64,000 nt of DNA, taken from assembly GCF_902832845.1 (NCBI RefSeq), contig NZ_CADFDB010000005.1, positions 372,001 to 436,000 on the forward strand. The letters are read 5' to 3'. A program made the position numbers and the translations under genes. Positions within the stretch are counted from its first letter, which is position 1; each line of letters opens with the position of its first letter. Positions 9,454-17,521 of the stretch are shown here, in pieces. Source of the DNA: Burkholderia metallica (GTDB lineage: Bacteria > Pseudomonadota > Gammaproteobacteria > Burkholderiales > Burkholderiaceae). Under the pieces are notes generated by a model that worked only from the letters and a program-made list of their open reading frames with translations, was not told the DNA's origin and made no database searches.

Positions 9454-10095
9454 GTGGGGCAAGCCGGACAGGCGGTCGATGAGCGGTCGGCGGACGACGC
9501 GCTCGCGCGCGGCGAGCGGTTTCGCGCGCTGGTGCTGCCGCATCTCGACGCCGCGTACAACCTCGCGCGCTGGCTGAGCGGCAACGCCGGCGATGCGGAC
9601 GACGTCGTCCAGGACGCATGCATGCGCGCGCTGCGCTTCGTCGACTCGTGTCGCGGCGACAACGCGCGGCCGTGGCTGCTGACGATCGTGCGCCACACCT
9701 GGTACACGGAGTGGCGTCGCCGCACGCATGCACACGAGGTCGCGCTGCCCGACACGCTCGACGACACCGACGTGCCCGACGACTGGCAGCCGGCGACCGA
9801 GGATCCGCTCGCGCATCTGCTGCGCGGCGAGAACGTGCGGCTTGTGAACGCGGCGCTCGCGAAGCTGCCGCCCGAATACCGCGAGGTGCTCGTGCTGCGC
9901 GAGATGGAAGACCTGAGTTATCGCGAGATCGCGGCGATCGCGGACGTGCCGGTCGGCACGGTGATGTCGCGGCTCTCGCGCGGCCGGCGCAGGCTCGCCG
10001 CGCTGCTCGGCGACATGCCGGCAGCGGCGGCCGAAGGCAGGCCGGGCCGTACGCCGGCCGGCGGAACCGCATCGGAGGCTATCGATGGACTGTAA
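9454..10095 (+). CDS. ECF-type RNA polymerase sigma factor
   Basis: 213 residues. Region 2 (FRALVLPHLDAAYNLARWLSG, DADDVVQDACMRALRFVD) and region 4 (LPPEYREVLVLREMEDLSYREIAAIADVPVGTVMSRLSRGR) are intact, and there is no region 1 or 3, as expected for group 4 sigma factors. The GTG at 9454 is chosen because AGGAGG lies at 9444-9449; an ATG two bases earlier is in another frame. Its end overlaps the start of the anti-sigma gene by 11 bases, so the two are translationally coupled. The stimulus and regulon are not visible. Confidence 0.92.
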   Translation: MGQAGQAVDERSADDALARGERFRALVLPHLDAAYNLARWLSGNAGDADDVVQDACMRALRFVDSCRGDNARPWLLTIVRHTWYTEWRRRTHAHEVALPDTLDDTDVPDDWQPATEDPLAHLLRGENVRLVNAALAKLPPEYREVLVLREMEDLSYREIAAIADVPVGTVMSRLSRGRRRLAALLGDMPAAAAEGRPGRTPAGGTASEAIDGL

Positions 10096-10999
10096 CGAAG
10101 CGCGCGCGTTGCTGGACGCGGACGTCGACCGCGAGCTGTCGGCGCCCGATGCGTTGCGGGTCCAGCAGCATGTCGAAGGGTGTGAAGCGTGCCGCCGCGA
10201 ACGCGCGCGGATCGTCACGCTGACGCAGGCCGTGCGGCAGGCCGACTACCACCGTGCGCCGGATGCGCTGCGGGCCGGCATTCTCGCGAGCCTGCCGACA
10301 GCGGCCCCCGCCGCGGCCGATGCGCCCGCGCGCGAGCAGGCGCGAGCGGCGCCGCGGCCCGAGCGCGAGCCCGAGTCTAGGCCACAGTCGCGCCCGCGCG
10401 GCCGCCGCTGGTTCTCGTGGCTGACGGACCCCGCCGGCGCGGCGCGCCCGGCGTCTGCAGGCACGGGGCCGCGCGTCGCCGCCTTGCCCGGGCTGGGCTG
10501 GGGTGTCGCGCTGCTGGTGGCGCTGGCCGCGGCGGGCACCATGACGTGGTCGGCACGCCACGCCGACACCGACCGCACGGTCGACGAACTCGTGTCGAGC
10601 CACGTGCGGGCCGACCTGTCGGCGCGCGACATCGACGTGATCTCGACCGACCGGCATACGGTCAAGCCGTGGTTCAACGGCCGGCTCGACTATGCGCCGC
10701 CGGTCGAGGATCTTGCGGCGGACGGCTTCGCGCTGGTCGGCGGCCGGCTCGACTACGTCGGGCGCCGCCGCGTCGCGGTGCTCGTCTACCGTTACCGGCA
10801 GCACGTGATCGACGTCTACGTGCGGCCGGCCGGGGAGGGGCCGGGGTCGCCGTACGCGACGGTGTCGCAGGGCTATGCGCTCGACCGCTGGGACGCGGCC
10901 GGGATGACGTGGTGGGCCGTGACCGACGCCGAGCCGTCGGCGCTCGCGGCATTCCGGACCGCGCTCGATGCGCGGCTCGGCGGCACGCGCAGCGAGTGA
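10085..10999 (+). CDS. Zinc-finger anti-sigma factor, transmembrane
   Basis: 304 residues. The N-terminal anti-sigma domain has the zinc signature Cys3 and H29-x3-C33-x2-C36 (QQHVEGCEACRRE). A Pro/Arg/Ala-rich linker leads to one membrane helix (about residues 137-155: GWGVALLVALAAAG). A periplasmic domain of about 145 residues follows, which may sense a signal. It should hold the cognate sigma factor (9454-10095) inactive at the membrane. The periplasmic part is not recognised. Overlap with the sigma gene supports a 1:1 pair. The weak GC-rich hairpin just past the stop lacks a U-run. Confidence 0.88.
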   Translation: MDCNEARALLDADVDRELSAPDALRVQQHVEGCEACRRERARIVTLTQAVRQADYHRAPDALRAGILASLPTAAPAAADAPAREQARAAPRPEREPESRPQSRPRGRRWFSWLTDPAGAARPASAGTGPRVAALPGLGWGVALLVALAAAGTMTWSARHADTDRTVDELVSSHVRADLSARDIDVISTDRHTVKPWFNGRLDYAPPVEDLAADGFALVGGRLDYVGRRRVAVLVYRYRQHVIDVYVRPAGEGPGSPYATVSQGYALDRWDAAGMTWWAVTDAEPSALAAFRTALDARLGGTRSE

Positions 11000-11146
11000 C
11001 GGCGCGGCGGTGTGCGGCCGCCGCGCCGCATACGTCTGTTTCGACCCTGACCACAGAAAAGGCGGAAGGACGACCCGTTGGCCGGCGCGTGGCCCGTCAA
11101 GTCGTTGAAAACATGGCCGAATCCGCCCGCGAATCGCCGATTGGCC

Positions 11147-11175
11147 TTGCAGGCGCCCTTTATCCGGGTTAGAAT
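11147..11175 (+). promoter_or_regulatory. Sigma-70 promoter of the rpsF operon
   Basis: TTGCAG (11147-11152), 17-base spacer, TAGAAT (11170-11175). Four of six and five of six matches with ideal spacing, 66 bases before the rpsF start. Confidence 0.75.
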
Positions 11176-11241
11176 CTTCGGCTTCTCACTTGCCACACCG
11201 GTACAGACGCCCGGGTGGCTTTAATCCACAAGGAGTGTGTA

Positions 11242-11616
11242 ATGCGTCATTACGAAATCGTATTCATCGTGCACCCCGATCAGAGCGAGCAAGTGCCCGC
11301 GATGATCGAGCGTTACAAGACCACGATCACGTCGCACGGCGGTCAGATCCACCGTGTCGAGGACTGGGGCCGTCGCCAACTGGCCTACATGATCGAGAAA
11401 CTCGCGAAGGCTCACTACGTCTGCATGAACATCGAGTGCGACCAGACGACGCTCGACGAACTCGAACACGCGTTCAAGTTCAACGACGCCGTGCTGCGCC
11501 ACCTCATCGTCAAGATGAAGAAGGCCGAAACCGGCCCGTCGCCGATGATGAAGGAAGTTCAGCGCGAAGAAGCCAAGAAGGCGGCTGCAGCTCAGCCGAC
11601 CGAAGCGCAGGCTTAA
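11242..11616 (+). CDS. rpsF: 30S ribosomal protein S6
   Basis: 124 residues from the ATG at 11242, preceded by AAGGAG. S6 binds S18 and 16S rRNA in the platform of the small subunit. The sequence starts [25 protein letters not shown] and contains the expected [17 protein letters not shown] core; the C-terminal tail beyond residue 100 is Lys/Glu/Ala-rich as is usual in this phylum. First gene of rpsF-priB-rpsR-rplI, driven by the promoter at 11147-11175. The upstream in-frame extension was rejected for lack of family match. Confidence 0.97.
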   Translation: MRHYEIVFIVHPDQSEQVPAMIERYKTTITSHGGQIHRVEDWGRRQLAYMIEKLAKAHYVCMNIECDQTTLDELEHAFKFNDAVLRHLIVKMKKAETGPSPMMKEVQREEAKKAAAAQPTEAQA

Positions 11617-11656
11617 GTTCGTCATTCATTAAGCCATCAAGGAGCGCGTCACTCAC

Positions 11657-11956
11657 GTGAACAGGTTGCAATTGACGGCGAGCGTCGTCGAACGCGCCCC
11701 GGTGCGATATACGCCGGCGGGTGTTCCGATCGCAAGCGCCACGTTGCACCACCGCACGGAAGTCGTCGAAGCAGGCATTCCCCGCCAGGTCGAAATGACG
11801 ATCGAGGCGGTGGCGGCCGGTGAGGCGAGCGGCAAGCTGGAAAGTCGTGAAATGGGCGTCGAAACGCTGTTCACGGGCTTCCTGGCCAAGAAAAGCCGCA
11901 ACGCGAGAACCTTGGTGTTTCACATCACAGCATTGCAGGACATTGGAAAGGACTGA
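11657..11956 (+). CDS. priB: Primosomal replication protein N (PriB)
   Basis: 99 residues, GTG start at 11657 (AAGGAG lies about 12 bases upstream). Single-stranded DNA-binding OB-fold protein that bridges PriA and DnaT during replication restart. Typical sequence [21 protein letters not shown] and a C-terminal [11 protein letters not shown]. Its position between rpsF and rpsR is the conserved one in beta- and gammaproteobacteria. Confidence 0.94.
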
Positions 11957-11960
11957 AATC

Positions 11961-12236
11961 ATGCCCCGCCCGACTGGTAAGAAATTCGACAAGCGTCGTC
12001 AGCAACAAAACCCGCTCTTCAAGCGCAAGAAGTTCTGCCGTTTCACGGCTGCAGGCGTCGAGCAGATCGACTACAAGGACACGGAAACGCTGAAGGACTT
12101 CATCGGCGAAAACGGCAAGATCACGCCGGCTCGTCTGACGGGTACGAAGGCGCACTATCAGCGTCAGCTGGATACGGCCATCAAGCGTGCGCGTTTCCTC
12201 GCGCTGCTGCCGTACACCGATCAGCACAAGGCGTAA
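11961..12236 (+). CDS. rpsR: 30S ribosomal protein S18
   Basis: 91 residues from the ATG at 11961, four bases after the priB stop. Basic N-terminus ([22 protein letters not shown]), then the helix-forming [19 protein letters not shown] and the rRNA-binding [26 protein letters not shown]. It partners S6 on the 30S platform. Longer upstream readings overlap priB and lack homology. Confidence 0.97.
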
Positions 12237-12263
12237 TCAGGCGACGCAATAAGGAGAATTCGA

Positions 12264-12716
12264 ATGCAAATCATTCTGTTGGAAAAAGTCGCCAATCTGG
12301 GTAACCTCGGCGACATCGTCAAGGTCAAGGACGGTTACGCTCGCAACTTCCTGATCCCGAACCGCAAGGCTCGCCGTGCAACGAAGGAAGCGATCGCCGA
12401 ATTCGAAGTGCGCCGCGCGGAACTCGAAAAGATCGCCGCTGAAAAGCTGGCGGCATCGCAGGCAGTCGGCGAGAAGCTGAACGGCCAGTCGTTCGAAATC
12501 ACGCAGAAGTCGGGCGTCGACGGCCGTCTGTTCGGTTCGGTCACGAACGGCGACGTCGCGGAACTGCTGAAGAAGGCAGGTTTCGAAGTCGAGAAGCTGC
12601 AGGTTCGCATGCCGGAAGGCCCGCTGAAGATGATCGGCGAGCACAACGTCCAGGTCGCGCTGCACACGGACGTCGTTGTCGACGTCACGATCAACGTGAT
12701 CGGCGACCACGCGTAA
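12264..12716 (+). CDS. rplI: 50S ribosomal protein L9
   Basis: 150 residues. N-terminal domain [22 protein letters not shown] with the 23S rRNA-binding [13 protein letters not shown], then the long connecting helix and the C-terminal domain ([14 protein letters not shown]). AAGGAG precedes the start. Last gene of the ribosomal operon; a strong terminator follows at 12759-12793. Confidence 0.97.
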   Translation: MQIILLEKVANLGNLGDIVKVKDGYARNFLIPNRKARRATKEAIAEFEVRRAELEKIAAEKLAASQAVGEKLNGQSFEITQKSGVDGRLFGSVTNGDVAELLKKAGFEVEKLQVRMPEGPLKMIGEHNVQVALHTDVVVDVTINVIGDHA

Positions 12717-12758
12717 GCGTACGCAAGCTTTCCGGGCGGCTTCCGTCGTCCGGACAAG

Positions 12759-12793
12759 GGCAGGCGTCCGGGCAACCGGGGCCTGCCTTTTTT
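12759..12793 (+). terminator. Intrinsic terminator of the rpsF-rplI operon
   Basis: GGCAGGC (12759-12765) pairs with GCCTGCC (12781-12787), followed by six T. The 15-base loop can itself fold further. Lies 43 bases past the rplI stop. Confidence 0.88.
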
Positions 12794-12855
12794 ATTGCCG
12801 CTTCGCCGGGACGCTCTCTGGCGTCGTCGTAGGTTATTCGCGATAATCCCAACCC

Positions 12856-14238
12856 ATGAACGCGCCGCAAGATCCCCAAATCGAATCGCTGAAAGTCCCG
12901 CCGCACTCGGTCGAAGCCGAACAATCCGTGCTCGGCGGCCTGTTGCTCGACAACGCGGCCTGGGACCGGATTGCCGACTTCCTGTCGCAAGGCGACTTCT
13001 ACCGTTACGACCACCGGATCATCTACGAGCACATCGGTCGCCTGATCGCGTCGACGCGCCCGGCCGACGTCGTGACCGTGTACGAAGCGCTGACCACGTC
13101 CGGCAAGGCCGACGACGTCGGCGGCCTCGCGTACCTCAACGCCCTTGCGCAGAACACGCCGAGCGCCGCGAACATCCGCCGCTACGCGGAAATCGTGCGC
13201 GACCGGGCGGTGCTGCGCCGGCTCGTGTCGGTCGCCGACGAAATCTCGGCCGATGCGTTCAACCCGCAGGGCAAGGAAGTCCGCCAGCTGCTCGACGAAG
13301 CCGAATCGAAGGTGTTCTCGATCGCCGAAGAGGGCGCGCGCGGCAACCAGGGCTTTCTGGAGATCGGGCCGCTGCTCACGCAGGTGGTCGAGCGTATCGA
13401 CACGCTGTATCACACCGCGAATCCGAGCGACGTCACGGGCACGCCCACCGGCTTCGTTGACCTCGACCGGATGACGTCCGGGATGCACGGCGGCGAGCTG
13501 ATCATCGTCGCGGGGCGCCCGTCGATGGGCAAGACCGCCTTCTCGATGAACATCGGCGAATACGTCGCGGTCGAGTACGGGCTGCCGGTCGCGGTGTTCT
13601 CGATGGAAATGCCGGGCACCCAGCTCGTGATGCGTATGCTCGGCTCGATCGGCCGGCTCGATCAGCACCGGATGCGTACGGGCCGCCTGACCGACGAGGA
13701 TTGGCCGAAGCTGACGCACGCGGTGCAGAAGATGAGCGAGGCGCAGCTCTTCATCGACGAAACGGGCGGCCTGAATCCGATGGAATTGCGCTCGCGCGCG
13801 CGGCGTCTGGCGCGCCAGTGCGGCAAGCTCGGCCTGATCATCGTCGACTACCTGCAGCTGATGTCGGGCTCGTCGCAGGGCGAGAACCGCGCGACCGAAA
13901 TCTCGGAAATCTCGCGATCGCTGAAGAGTCTCGCGAAGGAGCTCGACGTGCCGGTGATCGCGCTGTCGCAGCTGAACCGTGGCCTCGAGCAGCGTCCGAA
14001 CAAGCGTCCGGTGATGTCGGATTTGCGCGAATCGGGCGCAATCGAACAGGACGCGGACGTGATCCTGTTCATTTATCGCGATGAAGTCTACAATCCCGAC
14101 AGCCCTGACAAGGGGACGGCCGAGATCATCATCGGCAAGCAGCGTAACGGGCCGATCGGCCCCGTTCGGCTCACGTTCCTGGGGCAATACACGAAGTTCG
14201 ACAACTTTGCAGGGGCGCAGACCTTCTACGGCGAGTAA
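12856..14238 (+). CDS. dnaB: Replicative DNA helicase DnaB
   Basis: 460 residues. Hexameric 5'-3' helicase of the replication fork. N-terminal helical domain (residues about 15-115, SVEAEQSVLGGLLLDN), then the RecA-like ATPase with Walker A GRPSMGKTAF, Walker B LIIVDYLQLM and the C-terminal SDLRESGAIEQDADVILFIYRDEVY. No intein insertion. The only nearby -10-like box is GATAAT at 12842-12847, eight bases before the ATG, and no Shine-Dalgarno is visible; see the findings on very short leaders. Confidence 0.97.
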   Translation: MNAPQDPQIESLKVPPHSVEAEQSVLGGLLLDNAAWDRIADFLSQGDFYRYDHRIIYEHIGRLIASTRPADVVTVYEALTTSGKADDVGGLAYLNALAQNTPSAANIRRYAEIVRDRAVLRRLVSVADEISADAFNPQGKEVRQLLDEAESKVFSIAEEGARGNQGFLEIGPLLTQVVERIDTLYHTANPSDVTGTPTGFVDLDRMTSGMHGGELIIVAGRPSMGKTAFSMNIGEYVAVEYGLPVAVFSMEMPGTQLVMRMLGSIGRLDQHRMRTGRLTDEDWPKLTHAVQKMSEAQLFIDETGGLNPMELRSRARRLARQCGKLGLIIVDYLQLMSGSSQGENRATEISEISRSLKSLAKELDVPVIALSQLNRGLEQRPNKRPVMSDLRESGAIEQDADVILFIYRDEVYNPDSPDKGTAEIIIGKQRNGPIGPVRLTFLGQYTKFDNFAGAQTFYGE

Positions 14239-14376
14239 CGCCGGTTGTAAACCCTTATTTCGCCAAACGTTGTATCCAATCCCGGCGCGCGTATATGCGC
14301 GCGTCGCGGCGCGACCGAAACCGGTACAATGTCGCCCGTTTTCGTGACAGTAGTTTGACAATCTCTCAGGAATCCC

Positions 14377-15003
14377 ATGTTCGGTCGATTCATGCCCACG
14401 GAGGGCAAGTTCTTTGAACTCTTCAACGCGCACGCGAAGCACATCGTTTCCGGTGGCCGCGAACTCGAACTGCTGATCGACAATCTCGCCGACGCCGAGA
14501 TTCACAAGCAAAACGTGCAGACCGCCGAGAAGGCCGCCGACAAGCTCACGCACGAGGCGATCGATCTTCTGCACAAGACGTTCATCACGCCGCTCGATCG
14601 CGACGAGATCCACAAGCTGATCACGACGATGGACGACATCCTCGACCTGATGGAAGACGTCGCGACGGCCGTGTCGCTGTACGACGTGCGTTCCGTCACG
14701 TCCGAGGCGAGCCAGCTCGCGCACATCGTCACGCAGTCGGCCCAGCACGTGCAGCAGGCGGTCGGGTTGCTGTCCGACATGAAGCAGTCGGCGCAGATCC
14801 TCAAGCAGTGCGAGGAGATCGACCGCTGGGAGTCGGAAGCCGATCGCGTGCTGCGCTCGGCGATGTCGAAGCTGTTCCGCGAAGAAGACGACGTGAAGAC
14901 GCTCATCAAGCTGAAGGCGATCTACGAACTGCTCGAAGAGATCACCGACAAGTGCGAGGACGTCGCGAACATCATCGAAGGCATCGTGCTGGAAAACGCC
15001 TGA
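14377..15003 (+). CDS. DUF47 (PhoU-like) phosphate transport accessory protein
   Basis: 208 residues, all helical, of the TIGR00153/DUF47 family related to PhoU. It starts MFGRFMPTEGKFFELFNAHA and has the metal-binding-like KLTHEAIDLLHKTFITPLDRDEIHKL segment. Such proteins are encoded next to Pit transporters and modulate them. Here pit begins 10 bases after this stop, so the two form an operon. The alternative name 'PhoU' is avoided because the Pst system is not here. Confidence 0.92.
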   Translation: MFGRFMPTEGKFFELFNAHAKHIVSGGRELELLIDNLADAEIHKQNVQTAEKAADKLTHEAIDLLHKTFITPLDRDEIHKLITTMDDILDLMEDVATAVSLYDVRSVTSEASQLAHIVTQSAQHVQQAVGLLSDMKQSAQILKQCEEIDRWESEADRVLRSAMSKLFREEDDVKTLIKLKAIYELLEEITDKCEDVANIIEGIVLENA

Positions 15004-15013
15004 GCGGACCACG

Positions 15014-16024
15014 ATGCATTCGATACAACTCGCCCTCTGGATGGTCGCGACGCTCGTGCTCGTCGCGCTCGTATTCGATTTCATGAACGGCTTTCACGAC
15101 GCGGCGAACTCGATCGCCACCGTCGTGTCGACCGGGGTGCTGAAACCCCAGCAGGCCGTCGTGTTCGCGGCGGCGTTCAACGTCATCGCCTATTTCATCT
15201 TCCACCTGAAGGTCGCGCAGACCGTCGGTAAAGGCACGATCGATCCTGAAATCGTCGATCACTACGTCGTGTTCGGCGCGCTGGTCGGTGCGATCGGCTG
15301 GAACGTGATCACGTGGTACTACGGGATTCCGTCGAGCTCGTCGCACGCACTGATCGGCGGGCTCGTCGGCGCGGCGCTCGCGAAGTCGGGCTGGAGCTCG
15401 CTGAACATCGACGGGCTGCTGAAGACGGTTGCGTTCATCTTCATTTCGCCGCTGCTCGGTTTCATCCTCGGCTCGCTGTTCATGCTCGGCGTGTCGTGGC
15501 TGTACTTCCGTACCGCGCCCAGCAAGGTCGACCGGCGCTTCCGCCGGCTGCAGCTGCTGTCGGCCGGGCTGTACAGCCTCGGCCACGGCGGCAACGACGC
15601 GCAGAAAACGATCGGCATCATCTGGATGCTGCTGATCGCGTCGGGCTATGCGTCGGCGACCGCCGATGCGCCGCCGGCGTGGGTGATCGGCGCGTGCTAC
15701 CTGTCGATGGGCCTCGGCACGCTGTTCGGCGGCTGGCGCATCGTGCGCACGATGGGTCAGAAGATCACGAAGCTCAAGCCGGTCGGCGGTTTCTGTGCGG
15801 AAACCGGCGGCGCGATGACGCTGTTCCTCGCGTCGTTCCTCGGCATTCCGGTGTCGACCACGCACACGATCACCGGCGCGATCGTCGGCGTCGGCGCGAC
15901 GCAGAAGCTGTCGGCCGTGCGCTGGGGCGTAGCCGGCAATATCGTGTGGGCGTGGGTGCTGACGCTGCCGGCGGCCGCGCTGTTCGCAGCCGGCGGATGG
16001 TGGCTCGGGCATCAGATTTTCTGA
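15014..16024 (+). CDS. pit: Low-affinity inorganic phosphate transporter (PiT family)
   Basis: 336 residues with about ten membrane helices. Proton- or metal-phosphate symporter of the inner membrane. Both PiT signature repeats are visible: FDFMNGFHDAANSIATVVSTG near the N-terminus and LYSLGHGGNDAQKTIGIIWM in the middle, plus GIPVSTTHTITGAIVGVGA near the C-terminus. Co-transcribed with the DUF47 gene; a terminator follows at 16053-16085. Confidence 0.94.
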   Translation: MHSIQLALWMVATLVLVALVFDFMNGFHDAANSIATVVSTGVLKPQQAVVFAAAFNVIAYFIFHLKVAQTVGKGTIDPEIVDHYVVFGALVGAIGWNVITWYYGIPSSSSHALIGGLVGAALAKSGWSSLNIDGLLKTVAFIFISPLLGFILGSLFMLGVSWLYFRTAPSKVDRRFRRLQLLSAGLYSLGHGGNDAQKTIGIIWMLLIASGYASATADAPPAWVIGACYLSMGLGTLFGGWRIVRTMGQKITKLKPVGGFCAETGGAMTLFLASFLGIPVSTTHTITGAIVGVGATQKLSAVRWGVAGNIVWAWVLTLPAAALFAAGGWWLGHQIF

Positions 16025-16052
16025 TCGCCGCTACCGTCGAACGGGCACTCGA

Positions 16053-16085
16053 TGCGCCGCAAGCCGAAAGGCTGCGGCGCATTTT
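16053..16085 (+). terminator. Intrinsic terminator of the DUF47-pit operon
   Basis: TGCGCCGCAAGCC (16053-16065), loop GAAA, GGCTGCGGCGCA (16070-16081), then TTTTC. The stem is nearly perfect, with a one-base bulge. 28 bases past the pit stop. Confidence 0.85.
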
Positions 16086-16177
16086 CTTTGGGGCGGCGCG
16101 AATGTGCGGCGCATGGCGGGTGCCGTCGCGGGTGGCCGCAGGCGACGGCGAAACGGGTGAGCGCGGAGGGAAGCGGG

Positions 16178-17284
16178 CTAGTAACTTCCGCTCGCGAACC
16201 GGGCAATCGGATCGTCCGCGGTCGCGGTGCGCGGGCTGACCGGCGCGGACTGCGTCGATGCGCGCAATACCTGCACGGGAGCCGGTTCGGGGCTGCGCGG
16301 TGACGTCGCTGCGACGGCCGGCGGCGGCTCCGCGTCGAAAGCGGCTGCCTCGGCGGCCGTCAGCGCGGTGGTCGGAATCTGCGTGCCGACCTCGGCCGGG
16401 GCGGCCGATGTAGCCGGCGCGGCATTCGACGTCATGGTGGCGATGCCCGCGCCGTCATTCACGGACGTTGCCTGCTGCCGGGCCGCCTGCATGCGCGGCG
16501 GCGGCGGTTCGTACGGATCGGCCGCCGCAGCCGCGGAGGGGGCCGCTGCGGTCGATGCGACCTGCGCGGCCGGCATGACCGGTGCGGGTGTCCGGGTAGC
16601 GGCAGCTTGCGGCGACGCATAGGCCGGCTGCAGCGGCGCGGCGGCGGCGGTCACGACCACCGGAGCGGGCGAGACGACCGGCGCGCTGCGCGGCTCGTCA
16701 CGCTTTGCCTCGTAGGTCGGCGCATCGAACGGCGTAGGCGCGCCGCGCGGCGGCGCGACGCGGCGAATGCCGTCGAAGCGCTTCGCCCAGTATGGATTCG
16801 TCAGGTAGTCGAGCCGCACGGTGCCGCCCGTCGACGGCGCATTGACGAAGCGCAGCTTGCCGACATAGATGCCGACGTGCGAATGCGGCCGCCCGGTCGT
16901 ATTGAAGAAGATCAGGTCGCCCGGCGCGATCTGGTCGGGCTCGACCGACACGCCGCGGCCGCTCATGTCGGCGGTCGTGCGCGGCAGGTTCACGTCGGCC
17001 GCACGGCCGATCACGTAGCGCACGAGCCCGCTGCAGTCGAAGCCGCTCGTCGGCGTGTTGCCGCCCCAGCGATACGGGACGCCGACGAGGCTCATCGCCT
17101 GGATCGAGATTTCTTCCTGGCCGACGCTGTGATCGACGAAATTCGGGAAATTGGCGGGGGCGGGGAAGGCGCGCGGCGTCGTGATCTTCATGCCGGACGC
17201 GGGGCGCGATGCCGACTGCGGCGGCACGCTGGAGCAGGCCGCAAGCAGTGAAACGACAGCAACGGGAACCCAGATTCGAAGCAT
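16178..17284 (-). CDS. NlpC/P60-family cell-wall peptidase lipoprotein with long disordered tail
   Basis: 368 residues from the ATG at 17284; a GTG six codons earlier is less likely because the signal peptide would be shifted. The lipobox LAAC puts the lipidated Cys at residue 17. The NlpC/P60 domain (about 55-165) has catalytic Cys84 (GFDCSGLV) and His136 (SHVGIYVG), so it probably cuts peptide stems of peptidoglycan. From about residue 185 the chain is Ala/Pro-rich low complexity for some 180 residues, unusual for the family and possibly a spacer. The gene appears monocistronic. Confidence 0.9.
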   Translation of the reverse strand: MLRIWVPVAVVSLLAACSSVPPQSASRPASGMKITTPRAFPAPANFPNFVDHSVGQEEISIQAMSLVGVPYRWGGNTPTSGFDCSGLVRYVIGRAADVNLPRTTADMSGRGVSVEPDQIAPGDLIFFNTTGRPHSHVGIYVGKLRFVNAPSTGGTVRLDYLTNPYWAKRFDGIRRVAPPRGAPTPFDAPTYEAKRDEPRSAPVVSPAPVVVTAAAAPLQPAYASPQAAATRTPAPVMPAAQVASTAAAPSAAAAADPYEPPPPRMQAARQQATSVNDGAGIATMTSNAAPATSAAPAEVGTQIPTTALTAAEAAAFDAEPPPAVAATSPRSPEPAPVQVLRASTQSAPVSPRTATADDPIARFASGSY

Positions 17285-17339
17285 GGCAAGGCGGGCGAGC
17301 ACGGTGCGCTCGCGAATCGTATGACAACAGACAGACCCG

Positions 17340-17369
17340 ATGGTAGACGCACCGGCGGGGCTTAAGCAA
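17340..17369 (-). promoter_or_regulatory. Possible promoter of the NlpC/P60 gene
   Basis: On the minus strand: TTGCTT (17369-17364), 18-base spacer, TACCAT (17345-17340), 56 bases before the ATG at 17284. Both boxes are only four-of-six class matches. Confidence 0.35.
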
Positions 17370-17450
17370 CCATTCTTGAGAATTTACTTGAAGTTTCGCG
17401 CGTAAACTGCGTTGTTGCGCGACGAAGTGTTACTTTTGTCTTCGACCCCA

Positions 17451-17482
17451 AATAAAAACGGCGCTCCGGAAACGGAGCGCCG
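17451..17482 (-). terminator. Intrinsic terminator of the phoH gene
   Basis: Ten-bp stem CGGCGCTCCG (17459-17468), loop GAAA, CGGAGCGCCG (17473-17482), with AATAAAAA on its left that gives a U-run for leftward transcription. 39 bases past the PhoH stop. Confidence 0.9.
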
Positions 17483-17521
17483 CGTGGCGTCGAAAGCCGG
17501 CCGCCAGGGCGGCCGGTGTCG

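Noticed and set aside
12691-15084. 797-codon minus-strand frame across dnaB and the DUF47 gene
   Set aside because: Spans several real genes and their gaps in antisense; no recognisable domain.
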